From positions 1 through 63,529 of the forward strand of contig NZ_AUCY01000020.1 of assembly GCF_000430005.1 (NCBI RefSeq): a stretch of 63,529 bases of DNA. Reading direction: 5' to 3'. The stretch is from Desulfovibrio cuneatus DSM 11391 (GTDB lineage: Bacteria > Desulfobacterota > Desulfovibrionia > Desulfovibrionales > Desulfovibrionaceae). The notes beneath the pieces are model-generated. The model was not told the origin of the DNA, did no database searches, and worked only from the letters and a program-made list of their open reading frames with translations. Positions within the stretch are counted from its first letter, which is position 1, and each line of letters starts with the position of its first letter. The position numbers and the translations under genes were made by a program. Shown here piece by piece: positions 34,924-46,231 of this stretch.

Positions 34924-35776
34924 CCCCCACCCCCCCATTACCATGCCGGCAGAGCCCGCAGCGGACCCCGCAGTGGCACAGGGCAGCCCCCAGGCCGCAT
35001 TTGCCGGGGAAGCGCCCATGCCCGAAGAAGGCGACACACACGCCCCCGGTGAAGAACAGGGCGCCGACCTGGAAAGCCGCACCGAAGAATATTGGGGCAC
35101 TGTATATGCATCCGGCAGGGAAGTTGCCTTTGGTGGCATTGAACAGTCCCGCTCTGTTTACTGGACAGAAGCAGACGAGGCCGCTTACCTTGAACGGGTA
35201 AAAAGCAAGGCCAGTGCTATGGCCAGCGAACTATTGGCCAAAGCCCAGGCCGAGGTGGCAGACATACGTGAAGCTGCCCGCCAGGAAGGCTATACCAACG
35301 GCCTTGCAGAAGCCAAGGAAGAGCTGGAAGTATTTCGTACCAGCATTGCGGAAAACGTGGCTTCTGTCCTTTCAGCCATTGAAGGGCAATGCACCCAGGT
35401 GTTTCGCAACTGGCAGGACGATATTGTGGGGGTTGCCCGCCTTGCGGTGGAAAAAGCCACAGCCATTACCATTTCGGAAGAACGCACAGCCGTGCTGCGC
35501 AGCCTTATTGAGCAGTCCCTCTCCGCCCTGGAAGACCACCGCATTATTACCCTGTGTGTTCACCCGGAAGACGAGCCCGCCATTACAGACATTATGCAGT
35601 CCACCACCGAGCGCCGCACGGATATTGGCACCTGGAAGGTGGTGGCAGATGCCAGCATAACCCCAGGGGGCCTGAAGCTTGATACGGGTTCTTCCATGGC
35701 CCAAAGCACTGTGGAAAGCCGCCTTGCTGCGGTAGATAGCGTCCTTCGTCACCTTTCACTGCCAGAAATGCCATGA
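34910..35776 (+). CDS. fliH: Flagellar export apparatus regulator FliH
   Basis: 288-residue protein in the FliH position between fliG and fliI. The first 60 residues are proline-, alanine- and glutamate-rich. A long coiled coil follows (YLERVKSKASAMASELLAKAQAEVADIREAARQEGYTNGLAEAKEEL, about residues 90-150). The C-terminal domain has the FliH/HrpE-like pattern (VGVARLAVEKATAITISEERTAVLRSLIEQSL). FliH binds and restrains the FliI ATPase at the export gate. It overlaps fliG by 14 bases and fliI by four (ATGA). I chose ATG 34910, which has GTGGAGG just upstream. Confidence 0.9.
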   Translation: MSSSNPHPPITMPAEPAADPAVAQGSPQAAFAGEAPMPEEGDTHAPGEEQGADLESRTEEYWGTVYASGREVAFGGIEQSRSVYWTEADEAAYLERVKSKASAMASELLAKAQAEVADIREAARQEGYTNGLAEAKEELEVFRTSIAENVASVLSAIEGQCTQVFRNWQDDIVGVARLAVEKATAITISEERTAVLRSLIEQSLSALEDHRIITLCVHPEDEPAITDIMQSTTERRTDIGTWKVVADASITPGGLKLDTGSSMAQSTVESRLAAVDSVLRHLSLPEMP

Positions 35777-37122
35777 GCCCAGACCCACACGGCATACGCC
35801 GCATGCTTGAAGACATTTCCCCTGTGACCGCCTTTGGCAAGGTGAGCAAGGTGGTGGGGCTTGTGGCGGAAAGCAGTGGTATTAAAGCCCCTCTTGGTTC
35901 CTTGTGCCATATTTTACCCGAAGAAAGCGCCCATTCCAACCCCACCACAATGGATGAAGGGGTGCCCGTGGAAGTGGTGGGCTTTCGTGAAGGCAAGCTG
36001 CTGCTTATGCCTTATGGCGATTTGCGCGGCGTGCAGCCCGGCAGCCTTGTGCGCAACTCCAGCCTGCCTCCCCTTTTCCCTGTGGGCGAAGGCCTGCTGG
36101 GCCGGGTGCTGGATGCGTTTGGCGTACCCCTGCAAACAGGCAGGGAGGAAGATGAAGTGCTGGATTCTTCCGACGTGCAGCCCATTTTTGCCGACCCACC
36201 CCAGGCCCTGACAAGACCGCGCATTCATGAACCTTTGGACGTGGGCGTGCGGGCCATTAACGCCTTGCTTACCCTTGGCAAAGGGCAGCGCATGGGCATT
36301 ATGGCAGGTTCCGGTGTGGGTAAATCTACCCTTATGGGGATGATGGCCCGGCGCACCAAGGCTGATGTGAACGTGATTGCCCTGGTAGGTGAACGAGGCC
36401 GAGAAGTTGTTGAATTTATTGAAAAAGATTTAGGCCCGGAAGGTTTGGCCCGCTCAGTCCTTATTGTGGCAACGTCTGACCAGTCTCCCCTCATTCGTAC
36501 CCGTGCCGCCTATGCTGCCACGGCAGTGGCCGAATACTTCCGCGACAAGGGCAAAGACGTGCTGTTCATGATGGATTCCGTCACCCGCTTTGCCATGGCT
36601 GCGCGGGAAATTGGCCTTTCCGTGGGGGAACCCCCTACCACAAAAGGGTACACCCCTTCGGTGTTTGCCCAGTTGCCCCGGTTGCTGGAACGTACAGGAA
36701 CAAACGCGCACGGAACCATTACCGGCATTTATACCGTGCTGGTCGATGGCGACGACTTTAACGAACCCATTGCCGATGCCGTGCGTTCCATTCTGGACGG
36801 GCACATTGTGCTGACCCGCGACCTTGCTGATCAGGGGCATTTTCCTGCTATTGACGTGTTGCGGTCCATTAGCCGATTGCGGAATGATATTTGCCAGCAA
36901 GTAGACAGAGATGCCAGCCGTATTGTGCTTTCCCGTATGGCGACCTTCCGTAAAGTGGAAGATATGGTGAACATTGGGGCTTATGTGCCGGGTGCCAACC
37001 CGGAAATTGACAAGGCCATTGTGAGTATGCCGGATATTAATCAATTTTTGCAGCAAGATGTGGAGGATGGTGCCACATTGGAGCAGAGTTTTGCGGCGCT
37101 TTCGGCGTTGGCGAAATCGTAG
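35773..37122 (+). CDS. fliI: Flagellum-specific ATP synthase FliI
   Basis: 449-residue type III export ATPase. Walker A MAGSGVGKSTLMGMMARR near residues 176-193, VIALVGERGREVVEFIEKDL, Walker B region DVLFMMDSVTRFAMAAREIG, and PPTTKGYTPSVFAQLPRLLERTG. ATP hydrolysis helps unfold and load flagellar export substrates. Translationally coupled to fliH by ATGA. No fliJ follows; a terminator stem lies directly downstream, so the operon here is only fliGHI. Length is normal. Confidence 0.97.
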   Translation: MSPDPHGIRRMLEDISPVTAFGKVSKVVGLVAESSGIKAPLGSLCHILPEESAHSNPTTMDEGVPVEVVGFREGKLLLMPYGDLRGVQPGSLVRNSSLPPLFPVGEGLLGRVLDAFGVPLQTGREEDEVLDSSDVQPIFADPPQALTRPRIHEPLDVGVRAINALLTLGKGQRMGIMAGSGVGKSTLMGMMARRTKADVNVIALVGERGREVVEFIEKDLGPEGLARSVLIVATSDQSPLIRTRAAYAATAVAEYFRDKGKDVLFMMDSVTRFAMAAREIGLSVGEPPTTKGYTPSVFAQLPRLLERTGTNAHGTITGIYTVLVDGDDFNEPIADAVRSILDGHIVLTRDLADQGHFPAIDVLRSISRLRNDICQQVDRDASRIVLSRMATFRKVEDMVNIGAYVPGANPEIDKAIVSMPDINQFLQQDVEDGATLEQSFAALSALAKS

Positions 37123-37126
37123 AAAC

Positions 37127-37155
37127 AAAGGCGGCGCAAGCCGCCTTTACCTGTT
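37127..37155 (+). terminator. Terminator of fliGHI
   Basis: Stem AAAGGCGGC-GCAA-GCCGCCTTT right after the fliI stop, followed by ACCTGTTT. The tail is only weakly T-rich. Confidence 0.7.
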
Positions 37156-37289
37156 TAGAGGGGAGGGGGGTGCGGGGTGCCGCCGCGTACCCCTTAGCAC
37201 TGTCAAATTCCAACGCGTTCCCCAAAAATTGCGAGCGATATAAAGGGCACTGTTCCCGTTGATAAGGCCAACAGCAAAGTGCGTGCAAA

Positions 37290-39509
<2,220 letters not shown>

Positions 39510-39546
39510 TCATTCCTGTTGTATGGGGAGAGCATTCCCCCCAAAA

Positions 39547-39930
39547 TTAACGCCGTCGTTCAGGGGCCATTGGAGTGGCCGGGGGAAGGGAGTTATCAGG
39601 CCGGGTTTGCCCCCAATGCCAGAAGGGCATATCCGGCTGGATCTGCACCTCTACCCGTACGTCATTGGCAAAATTCGGGTACAGATTGCGGTTATTCTCG
39701 TTACGGTTTGCATTGCGTGACCTGTTGCTCCCCGGCCCAACGCGCATGGTATCCGCGCTGTCGTCATCGCTATGGGTGGTATTGGGGCCAACCTGCATTT
39801 CCACCGCATTACCCCTGTTCTGGGCAGTACGCAGTTCCTGTCCTGCGGCACGGGCAAACCCCATGCCACTGCCCACACCAAGGGCGGCAAGCACAATACA
39901 CAGAAATTGTCGGATTACATGATGATACAT
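39547..39930 (-). CDS. Small secreted protein of unknown function
   Basis: 127 residues with a signal peptide (MYHHVIRQFLCIVLAALGVGSGMGFARAAG, cleavage likely after ARA or RAA). The mature part is rich in Asn, Arg and Asp (GSNRSRNANRNENNRN) and ends in a short segment VRVEVQIQPDMPFWHW plus a proline/arginine tail. I do not recognise a family. The ATG at 39928-39930 follows GGAGTGCAAT, a good ribosome site, so I prefer it over the open frame extending to 40017. Periplasmic or outer-membrane associated by inference. Confidence 0.7.
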   Translation of the reverse strand: MYHHVIRQFLCIVLAALGVGSGMGFARAAGQELRTAQNRGNAVEMQVGPNTTHSDDDSADTMRVGPGSNRSRNANRNENNRNLYPNFANDVRVEVQIQPDMPFWHWGQTRPDNSLPPATPMAPERRR

Positions 39931-39984
39931 ATTGCACTCCTTCATTGAGAGTATTGCATAGAGAAATGTGTAGTTACTCGCTTT

Positions 39985-40111
39985 GGAAACGGTGAGTTTT
40001 TTCGTTTGGCAAGGCACGAGCTTTTTTGGAGGCGGGTGCTGGACTCTTCGGTCCTGCCCCGCCTCAAAAAAAGCAAGAAACGAAGCCCAAACGGAATAAA
40101 TCAGCGTTTCC
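39985..40111. repeat. Palindromic GGAAACGC element, full hairpin copy (D)
   Basis: 127 bases that can fold on themselves almost end to end: GGAAACGGTGAGTTTTTTCG then TTTGGCAAGGC, with an inner stem GAGGCGGG..CCCGCCTC and right end AAACGGAATAAATCAGCGTTTCC. The right terminal repeat lies inside the uvrB reading frame and supplies its last codons (GGG-AAA-CGC-TGA, Gly-Lys-Arg-stop). Confidence 0.85.
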
Positions 40112-42179
40112 CATCCGTGTCAGCCACTAACAACTGGCTCCGCAAGTGGTGAATGCGGTCGCGCAGTTCTGCGGCCCGTTCAAATTCAAGTTCTTTGGCA
40201 GCTTCGCGCATTTCGCGTTCCAGCCGTTGAATGAGGCGGGCCAGCTCGCGGGGGGAGGAGTAGGCTGGTGCGGCTTCCGGCTCTGCTGCGGCCAGGTTTT
40301 GCCCCTTGCCGCGCCCTCTGCCCCGGCCTTTGCCGCTGCCTTCATTGGCAGAAAACAGCGTATCAAAGGCGGAATCCACATTTTTGCGCACGGTTATGGG
40401 GGTAATGTCGTTGACTTCGTTATACTCTTCCTGCCGGGCCTTGCGCCGGGCGGTTTCCCCCATGGCGGCCTTCATGGATTTGGTCATGGCGTCGGCATAC
40501 AGAATAACCCTGCCGGAAGCGTTACGGGCTGCCCGGCCAAAAGTTTGAATGAGCGAGCCAGCCGAGCGCAAAAAACCTTCCTTGTCGGCATCTAAAATAG
40601 CCACCAGGGTCACTTCAGGAATATCCAGGCCTTCCCGCAACAGGTTAATGCCCACCAGCACGTCAAATTCCCCTTTGCGCAGGGAATGGATAATGCTCAT
40701 GCGCTCCATGGTGTCAATGTCGGAGTGCAGGTACTTGGTACGCACCCCCATGCTGTTGCAATATTCCGTCAAATCTTCTGCCATGCGCTTGGTAAGGGTA
40801 GTAATAAGCACACGCTCGGCCCGTTCCGCCCTGGCCCGGCATTCTCCCAGCAAGTCTTCCATTTGGCCTTTGGTGGGGCGCACCTCCACCTGTGGGTCTA
40901 CAAGCCCTGTGGGGCGAATAATTTGTTCCACCACAATGCCTTGGGCCCTTTCGCGTTCCCACGGGCCAGGGGTGGCGGAAACATAAATGCTCTGCCCAAT
41001 GCGCTCCAGAAATTCTTCAAAACTCAAGGGGCGGTTATCCAGGGCAGAAGGCAGACGAAAGCCAAACTCCACCAGGGTGCCCTTGCGGGAACGGTCGCCC
41101 TTGAACATGGCCCCCACCTGAGGAATGGTGATGTGCGATTCGTCCACAAACAGCAGAAAATTGTCGGGGAAATAGTCCAGCAGGCAGGAAGGGGCAGAAC
41201 CGGGGGCGCGGCCATCTAACTGGCGTGAATAGTTTTCAATGCCTGTGCAGTAGCCCATTTCTTCCATCATTTCCAGGTCCAGCATGGTGCGCTGTTCCAG
41301 GCGCTGGGCTTCCACCAGGCGGTTTTCCGCTTTGAGCAACGCCAGACGCTCCTGTAATTCCACCCGAATGTCGGAAATAGCGCGGGTCAGGTTTTCCCGG
41401 TCGGAAACGTAGTGGCTGGCAGGGTAAATAACGGTTTTGCCAATGCGGGCCAGTACGTCACCCGTCAGGGGGTCTACCTCGCTGAGGGATTCAATTTCAT
41501 CGCCAAAAAATTCCAGGCGAATGGCCTGTTCGTGTTCATAGGCCGGAATAATTTCCAGCACATCGCCACGCACCCGGAAGGTGCCCCGGTGAAAGTCGTA
41601 GTCGTTGCGGGTATATTGCACGTCTACCAGGCGCTGCATAATGGCATCCATGCTGGTGCGCTGGCCCACCTCCACCGGAATAACCAGGCGGGCGTAATAT
41701 TCTGGCGAACCAAGGCCGTAAATGCAAGAAACTGACGCCACAATGATAACATCGGAACGGGTGAGCAGGGCATGGGTGGCGGCGTGGCGCAGTTTGTCGA
41801 TGTTGTCGTTAATGGCTGAATCTTTTTCTATATAGGTGTCGGAAGAAGGCACATAGGCTTCCGGCTGGTAATAGTCGTAATAGCTGACAAAATATTCCAC
41901 GGCGTTGTGGGGGAACAGGCCCTTGAATTCACTGTAAAGCTGCGCCGCCAGGGTTTTGTTAGGGGCCAGCACCAGGGCAGGCCTGCCGGAACGGGCAATG
42001 GTTTGGGCCATGGTAAATGTTTTGCCAGAACCGGTAACCCCCAAAAGCACTTGGTCGCGCACGCCCTGCTCCAGGTTTTCCAGTAGCATGGCAATGGCTT
42101 CAGGCTGGTCACCGCGGGGGGAGTACTCTGTTTCCAGGGAAAAAACCGCAGGGGTTGCGGGGAGTTTATGCGTGCTCAT
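40101..42179 (-). CDS. uvrB: Excinuclease ABC subunit B
   Basis: 692-residue DNA damage-recognition helicase of nucleotide excision repair. Walker [14 protein letters not shown] near residue 40, the beta-hairpin region [41 protein letters not shown], and helicase motifs [24 protein letters not shown] and [19 protein letters not shown]. The C-terminal UVR motif ([32 protein letters not shown]) contacts UvrC. It overlaps the end of aat by 14 bases. I took ATG 42177-42179; another at 42191 is possible. The final residues GKR and stop are encoded by the palindromic element. Confidence 0.97.
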   Translation of the reverse strand: MSTHKLPATPAVFSLETEYSPRGDQPEAIAMLLENLEQGVRDQVLLGVTGSGKTFTMAQTIARSGRPALVLAPNKTLAAQLYSEFKGLFPHNAVEYFVSYYDYYQPEAYVPSSDTYIEKDSAINDNIDKLRHAATHALLTRSDVIIVASVSCIYGLGSPEYYARLVIPVEVGQRTSMDAIMQRLVDVQYTRNDYDFHRGTFRVRGDVLEIIPAYEHEQAIRLEFFGDEIESLSEVDPLTGDVLARIGKTVIYPASHYVSDRENLTRAISDIRVELQERLALLKAENRLVEAQRLEQRTMLDLEMMEEMGYCTGIENYSRQLDGRAPGSAPSCLLDYFPDNFLLFVDESHITIPQVGAMFKGDRSRKGTLVEFGFRLPSALDNRPLSFEEFLERIGQSIYVSATPGPWERERAQGIVVEQIIRPTGLVDPQVEVRPTKGQMEDLLGECRARAERAERVLITTLTKRMAEDLTEYCNSMGVRTKYLHSDIDTMERMSIIHSLRKGEFDVLVGINLLREGLDIPEVTLVAILDADKEGFLRSAGSLIQTFGRAARNASGRVILYADAMTKSMKAAMGETARRKARQEEYNEVNDITPITVRKNVDSAFDTLFSANEGSGKGRGRGRGKGQNLAAAEPEAAPAYSSPRELARLIQRLEREMREAAKELEFERAAELRDRIHHLRSQLLVADTDGKR

Positions 42180-42864
42180 GCGGTATTCCATCCTTCCAGC
42201 TTTGCAACGGGGTGGGCGCTTCAAGCGCCTGGGTTAACAGGTGCAAAAATTGTTTGCGGGGCATTTCCTGTGCGCCAAAACGCACCATGTGGGCCGTGGT
42301 CTGCTGGCAGTCCAGCAGGGTAAACCCCGCCCCGGCAAGGGCGCGGGCCAAAAACACCACACATGTCTTGGAAGCTTCCGGCATATGGTAGAACATGGAT
42401 TCCCCAAAAAACGCCCTGCCAAGGCTAACGCCATACAGCCCGCCTACCAGCCTGCCCTGGTGCCATGCTTCCACGGAGTGGGCAAACCCAAGGCCGTGCA
42501 AGGCACAATACGCTTCCTGCATTTGGGGCAACAGCCACGTGCCGGAAGCTTCCCGCTGGGCGGCACATTGGCGAATAACCCCGGCAAAGTCATGGTCAAA
42601 GGTAAAATGGAATGTTCCCCGGCGCAAGGTACGTTCCAGGGAGCGGGGCACATGCAGGTTACGGGGCAACAGCACGCAGCGCGGGTCGGGTGACCACCAC
42701 AGTATGGGGGAATCTTCATTATACCACGGGAAAATGCCCTGGTGGTAGGCTGCCACAAGGCGCTGGGGGGTAAGGTCGCCCCCCACGGCCAAAAGGCCAT
42801 CAGGCTCTGCCCAGTGCGGCTGGGGAAAAAGCAGGGGGTCAGGGGAAAGGGCAAATACAGACAT
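42166..42864 (-). CDS. aat: Leucyl/phenylalanyl-tRNA-protein transferase
   Basis: 232-residue enzyme that adds Leu or Phe from aminoacyl-tRNA to N-terminal Arg/Lys of proteins, marking them for ClpAP (N-degron pathway). Conserved segments: [93 protein letters not shown] and [16 protein letters not shown]. Length is normal. I chose ATG 42864, which starts [15 protein letters not shown]. It runs into uvrB with a 14-base overlap, so the two are co-translated. Confidence 0.96.
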   Translation of the reverse strand: MSVFALSPDPLLFPQPHWAEPDGLLAVGGDLTPQRLVAAYHQGIFPWYNEDSPILWWSPDPRCVLLPRNLHVPRSLERTLRRGTFHFTFDHDFAGVIRQCAAQREASGTWLLPQMQEAYCALHGLGFAHSVEAWHQGRLVGGLYGVSLGRAFFGESMFYHMPEASKTCVVFLARALAGAGFTLLDCQQTTAHMVRFGAQEMPRKQFLHLLTQALEAPTPLQSWKDGIPHEHA

Positions 42865-43097
42865 TTGGCACCAAAGCCCTGGGGCACAGGGCAAACAAAG
42901 AGGACGCACACGCACGAAAGCCACCACAGGCAGCCGCCCATGAGCGAAAAACAGTATACACAAAACCCGCATGCCCGGCAATGCGCCGCAGCAGCACGGG
43001 CAAATAACCGCTGTGCGCTGTGCAGGCCTTGCAACACAGGCCAGAAAAAACTGTGTTTATTTTCGGGTGGCAAGGTGGGGGTTCTCTAACTTCCAGC
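42865..43097. other. Gap between divergent aat and the response regulator gene
   Basis: Part of a 335-base region. A 49-residue plus-strand frame at 42940-43089 (cysteine-rich, CALCRPC) has no convincing ribosome site; I do not call it. The region must carry the aat promoter. Confidence 0.4.
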
Positions 43098-43126
43098 TTG
43101 ACCCAAAACACCATGAGCGGTAGTAT
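43098..43126 (+). promoter_or_regulatory. Sigma70-type promoter of the response regulator gene
   Basis: TTGACC at 43098-43103 and TAGTAT at 43121-43126 with exactly 17 bases between, 74 bases before the ATG at 43200. Close to consensus in both boxes. Confidence 0.65.
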
Positions 43127-43199
43127 TAGGAAGCAATTCTCATTGCCTACACCCTATCCCCCTACTTGCTGCACCGCAGCTTGGTGAGAGGAGTTCATT

Positions 43200-43610
43200 A
43201 TGCGTTTTCTTGTTGTTGACGACGACTTTGAAACACGTTTGCTGGTGCAAAAACTGCTGCGCCCTTTTGGCACGGTTGACACCGCCGCAGACGGTGAAGA
43301 AGCCGTGGCAGCCTTTTGCGCCGCGTTGAAAGACAACGAACCATACGACCTTGTGACCATGGACATTTTAATGCCCAACAGCAATGGTCAACAAGCCCTG
43401 CGCGAAATTCGTGAAATTGAAAAAGAGCGGGCCACACCCACAGCCAAGCAGGTACGGGCCATAATTATTTCCGGCCTGGACGACTCCAAGGAAGTGCACG
43501 ACGCCTTCTTCCTGGGGGAAGCCACCAGCTACATCATCAAGCCCATCAACCATAAGGCCCTGCTGGACGAAATAGAAAAATTGGGAATTGCCCTGCGCGC
43601 TTCTTCCTAA
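43200..43610 (+). CDS. Single-domain CheY-like response regulator
   Basis: 136-residue stand-alone receiver domain. Acidic pocket VVDDD (residues 5-9), phosphorylated Asp in LVTMDILMPNSNG (about residue 58), the conserved Ser/Thr position in AIIISGLDD, and the Lys in SYIIKPINH (about 117). No output domain, so it acts by protein contact, as in chemotaxis or phosphorelays. No kinase gene is beside it; candidates in the window are the histidine kinase at 23-26 kb and whatever partners the MCP at 54 kb. GAGAGGAG ribosome site. Own promoter and terminator, so a single-gene unit. Confidence 0.93.
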   Translation: MRFLVVDDDFETRLLVQKLLRPFGTVDTAADGEEAVAAFCAALKDNEPYDLVTMDILMPNSNGQQALREIREIEKERATPTAKQVRAIIISGLDDSKEVHDAFFLGEATSYIIKPINHKALLDEIEKLGIALRASS

Positions 43611-43637
43611 GTTTTACCGTTACTGCATTGCTGCCAT

Positions 43638-43672
43638 AGCCTGCCCAAGTTTCCTTGGGCAGGCTTTTTTAT
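43638..43672 (+). terminator. Intrinsic terminator of the response regulator gene
   Basis: Perfect 12-base stem AGCCTGCCCAAG / CTTGGGCAGGCT with a four-base loop followed by TTTTTTATT. Confidence 0.92.
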
Positions 43673-43816
43673 TCTGGGCACCAAAACACGGGTTCTGCTC
43701 TTTCCCCCAGGGCACTTGCCTTGCCTGCAAAAAACAGTAACAATACCCCAAGGGCCAGCATATGGCAGCGCTGCGTTGCCCGGTTCCGCCACCCAACTCC
43801 CACAAGGATACCCACC

Positions 43817-44653
43817 ATGCTTACTATAGGTTGCCATCTTTCCACTGCTGACGGTTTCAAGGCCATGGGTGAAACCGCCCTTTCCATTGGGGCCAACACC
43901 TTCCAGTTTTTTTCCCGCAACCCGCGCGGCAGCCGTTCCAAGGCGGTGAACCCCAAAGACGCAGCCGCCCTGGTGGCCCTGATGCAGGCCAACGGCTTTG
44001 CCCCCCTGCTGGCCCATGCGCCCTACACCCTCAACGCCTGTTCCGCCGACCTGAAAGTGCGCGACTTTGCCCACATGGTGCTGCAAGAAGACCTTGCCAC
44101 GCTGGAAAAATACCTGCCGGGCAACTACTACACCTTTCATCCAGGCAGCCACGTGGGGCAGGGCGCGGAAGAAGGCATTCGCCTGATTATTGAGGCCCTG
44201 GACGAAGCCCTGAAGCCGGACCAGAGCACCTGGGTACTGCTTGAAGCCATGTCTGGCAAGGGCAGTGAGGTAGGGCGCAACTTTGAGGAATTGCACGCCA
44301 TTATCAGCGGGGTGCAGCACCCCCAGCGCCTTGGGGTGTGCCTGGACACCTGCCACGTCTATTCTGCCGGGTACGACATTGTGAACGACCTGGACGGCGT
44401 GCTGGCCCAGTTTGATGCCACCATTGGTCTGGAAAGGCTGAAGGCCATTCACCTGAATGACAGCATGAACCCCATAAGCAGCTTTAAAGACCGCCACGCC
44501 GTTATTGGCGGTGGCAGCCTTGGGCTGGAAGCTGTGGTGCGGGTGATTAACCACCCCGCCCTGCGCGGCCTGCCCTTTTTTCTGGAAACCCCCAATGAAC
44601 TGCCGGGGTACAAGGCGGAAATTGCCTTGCTGCGGGAGCGTTATACGGCATAG
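43817..44653 (+). CDS. nfo: Endonuclease IV (AP endonuclease)
   Basis: 278-residue TIM-barrel AP endonuclease that cuts 5' of abasic sites and repairs 3'-blocked ends using three zinc ions. Visible metal-site segments: [85 protein letters not shown] and FFLETPNE. All expected His/Glu/Asp ligand positions appear present. The frame is open from 43655, but ATG 43817 starts the conserved barrel and has AAGGA upstream. Single gene after the regulator terminator. Confidence 0.96.
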   Translation: MLTIGCHLSTADGFKAMGETALSIGANTFQFFSRNPRGSRSKAVNPKDAAALVALMQANGFAPLLAHAPYTLNACSADLKVRDFAHMVLQEDLATLEKYLPGNYYTFHPGSHVGQGAEEGIRLIIEALDEALKPDQSTWVLLEAMSGKGSEVGRNFEELHAIISGVQHPQRLGVCLDTCHVYSAGYDIVNDLDGVLAQFDATIGLERLKAIHLNDSMNPISSFKDRHAVIGGGSLGLEAVVRVINHPALRGLPFFLETPNELPGYKAEIALLRERYTA

Positions 44654-44695
44654 AAAATACGCAGAAGCGGGGCACCCAGAGCAGCCCCCTGCAAA

Positions 44696-44729
44696 TACGA
44701 AACGCCCTGCTAAAACAGAGCGTTTCGTA
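44696..44729. terminator. Hairpin between nfo and the convergent gene
   Basis: TACGAAACGC / GCGTTTCGTA stem with an inner CTG/CAG pair, between two convergent genes. There is no strong T run, so it may be a weak terminator or an mRNA-stabilising hairpin. Confidence 0.5.
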
Positions 44730-44754
44730 TTCGATGCACCTTTGCGGAATATGC

Positions 44755-45312
44755 CTATACAATAATATCAACAGACTCACTGGCAGGCGCAGTAATGCTT
44801 CCACTGCCATCAGGGGCAGGCACGGCAACTTCTTCTGCCACGGGTTCAGTTGCTGAAGCTGCATCCTGCTGCATTGCTTTTTCTGCTGCGGCATCAAGAT
44901 CATCTCTATTCTCTTCCAAAATCTTTTCAGCTTCTTCCTGCACAGTTCTGTGCATGTCCTGCATCATGACCCTGGCAGCTTTGTTGCCTGCCAGCGTTTT
45001 TGTGGCATAGGAAGTGCCATTGCCCACCTGGTTCAGGCCCGCGTTTAAAATGGCGTCCTGCCGGCTTTGCAGGGCCGAAGCAGCCTGCATGCCCTCAAGC
45101 TTTTTCTGGGCATAATCTTTTGCATCGTCCTGTGGCGGTTGCTCCCCATTTTTGGCCATGAGGCTGTCTGCCTGCACAGCTGAAAGAGGGGTTTCTGCCG
45201 GGGCTGCATCACCCGCAGCAAGCATACCTTCCTCTTTATTTCCTTTGCGCATCATTTTTTTCATGCGCATAAGGTCCAGGCCACTGCCACCCACCAACGC
45301 CATAATGTCCAT
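44755..45312 (-). CDS. Uncharacterised alanine/glutamate-rich protein
   Basis: 185-residue protein I do not recognise. It begins MDIMALVGGSGLDLMRMKKMMRKGNKEEG, an unusual methionine-rich amphipathic segment. A helical region follows (DAKDYAQKKLEGMQAASALQSRQDAILNAG), then MMQDMHRTVQEEAEKILEENRDDLDAAAEKAMQQ, and a low-complexity acidic C-terminus (EPVAEEVAVPAPDGSG). No signal peptide. ATG 45312 has TATGGAGGGCCGT ahead, a better ribosome site than that of the in-frame ATG seven codons upstream (45333). The GC content is lower than in neighbours. It may associate with membranes through its N-terminus; this is inference. Confidence 0.6.
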   Translation of the reverse strand: MDIMALVGGSGLDLMRMKKMMRKGNKEEGMLAAGDAAPAETPLSAVQADSLMAKNGEQPPQDDAKDYAQKKLEGMQAASALQSRQDAILNAGLNQVGNGTSYATKTLAGNKAARVMMQDMHRTVQEEAEKILEENRDDLDAAAEKAMQQDAASATEPVAEEVAVPAPDGSGSITAPASESVDIIV

Positions 45313-45577
45313 ACGGCCCTCCATAGTTTCCATACGTCCTTCAATGCATCAATGCATAAGAATCATATCGGCAATACAATGAAATGCATTAGCATTCTGT
45401 TGACTAATGCACTTGCCATACCTGCACAAGCAAGAGGGACAGAACCTACCGCCCCACAACCAGATTATTTTTCTGAATCCTTGAAGCTGGACTTTATTAA
45501 TATCCTATTTATTCTTATATTTGTTTCGTATACATACCCCACAACCACATACACTTCTTGACTAAAAAAGAGTATCC

Positions 45578-46150
45578 ATGATTACCATTATCCTTTCCCA
45601 CCCCTGGCACGGAAGCTTTAACAAGGCATTGCTAGATGCCACCATAGCAGGCATAACCGCCCAACAGAAAGAATATACCATTATTGACCTGTACAAGGAC
45701 GGCTTTAACCCGGTGATGACAGAAGGGGAGCTGGCCCTTTTTGCCAAAGGGGAAAGCACAGACCCGTTGGTAAAGAAGTACCATGACATTCTCAAGCGCT
45801 CCACCGAGCTTGTGCTTCTGTTTCCTATTTGGTGGTCTTTTCCGCCTGCCATGCTCAAAGGATTTTTTGACAAGGTGTTCCTGCCTCATTTTGCCTACGA
45901 GGAAGGAAAACTGGGCCTGTTAACTGGCTTGCTCCCGAATATTGAAAAAGCAACGGTTGTTACAACAGCCGGAGCCCCAAAATGGTACCTTCGTTTTTTT
46001 TGCGGCAACCCGGTGGCAGGCACCGTGCGCAGAGTGCTGGTAAGTATTGGCGTGAAAAAATTCCAGTGGCTGCATTGTGGTAATGTTAAAAGTACTTCCC
46101 CCAAGCAACGCCAAAAGCTGCTGCGACGCTTGGAACTAAGTAATTATTAA
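45578..46150 (+). CDS. Flavodoxin-fold NAD(P)H dehydrogenase (quinone), MdaB/KefF type
   Basis: 190-residue protein of the flavodoxin_2 family (NQO1/KefF/MdaB). ILSHPWHGSFNKALLDA is the FMN/FAD phosphate loop region, FPIWWSFPPAMLKGFFDKVFLP (about residues 82-103) is the family signature, and VTTAGAPKWYLRF sits in the substrate loop. It should reduce quinones or nitro/azo compounds by two electrons using NAD(P)H in the cytosol. Base composition is lower in GC than surrounding genes and the 240 bases upstream are AT-rich, compatible with acquisition. It ends in front of a very strong terminator. Confidence 0.88.
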   Translation: MITIILSHPWHGSFNKALLDATIAGITAQQKEYTIIDLYKDGFNPVMTEGELALFAKGESTDPLVKKYHDILKRSTELVLLFPIWWSFPPAMLKGFFDKVFLPHFAYEEGKLGLLTGLLPNIEKATVVTTAGAPKWYLRFFCGNPVAGTVRRVLVSIGVKKFQWLHCGNVKSTSPKQRQKLLRRLELSNY

Positions 46151-46169
46151 TAGCCACGGCTGCAAATAC

Positions 46170-46207
46170 AAAACGTGGGAAGGGGGGTACTCCCCTTCCC
46201 ACGTTTT
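46170..46207. terminator. Bidirectional terminator
   Basis: Perfect 16-base stem AAAACGTGGGAAGGGG / CCCCTTCCCACGTTTT with a six-base loop between two convergent genes. Confidence 0.93.
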
Positions 46208-46231
46208 GTGCATATATTCAAAACATCGTTA

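Noticed and set aside
42940-43089. 49-residue cysteine-rich frame (CALCRPC) upstream of the response regulator
   Set aside because: Weak ribosome site and no family resemblance; it probably overlaps the aat promoter region.
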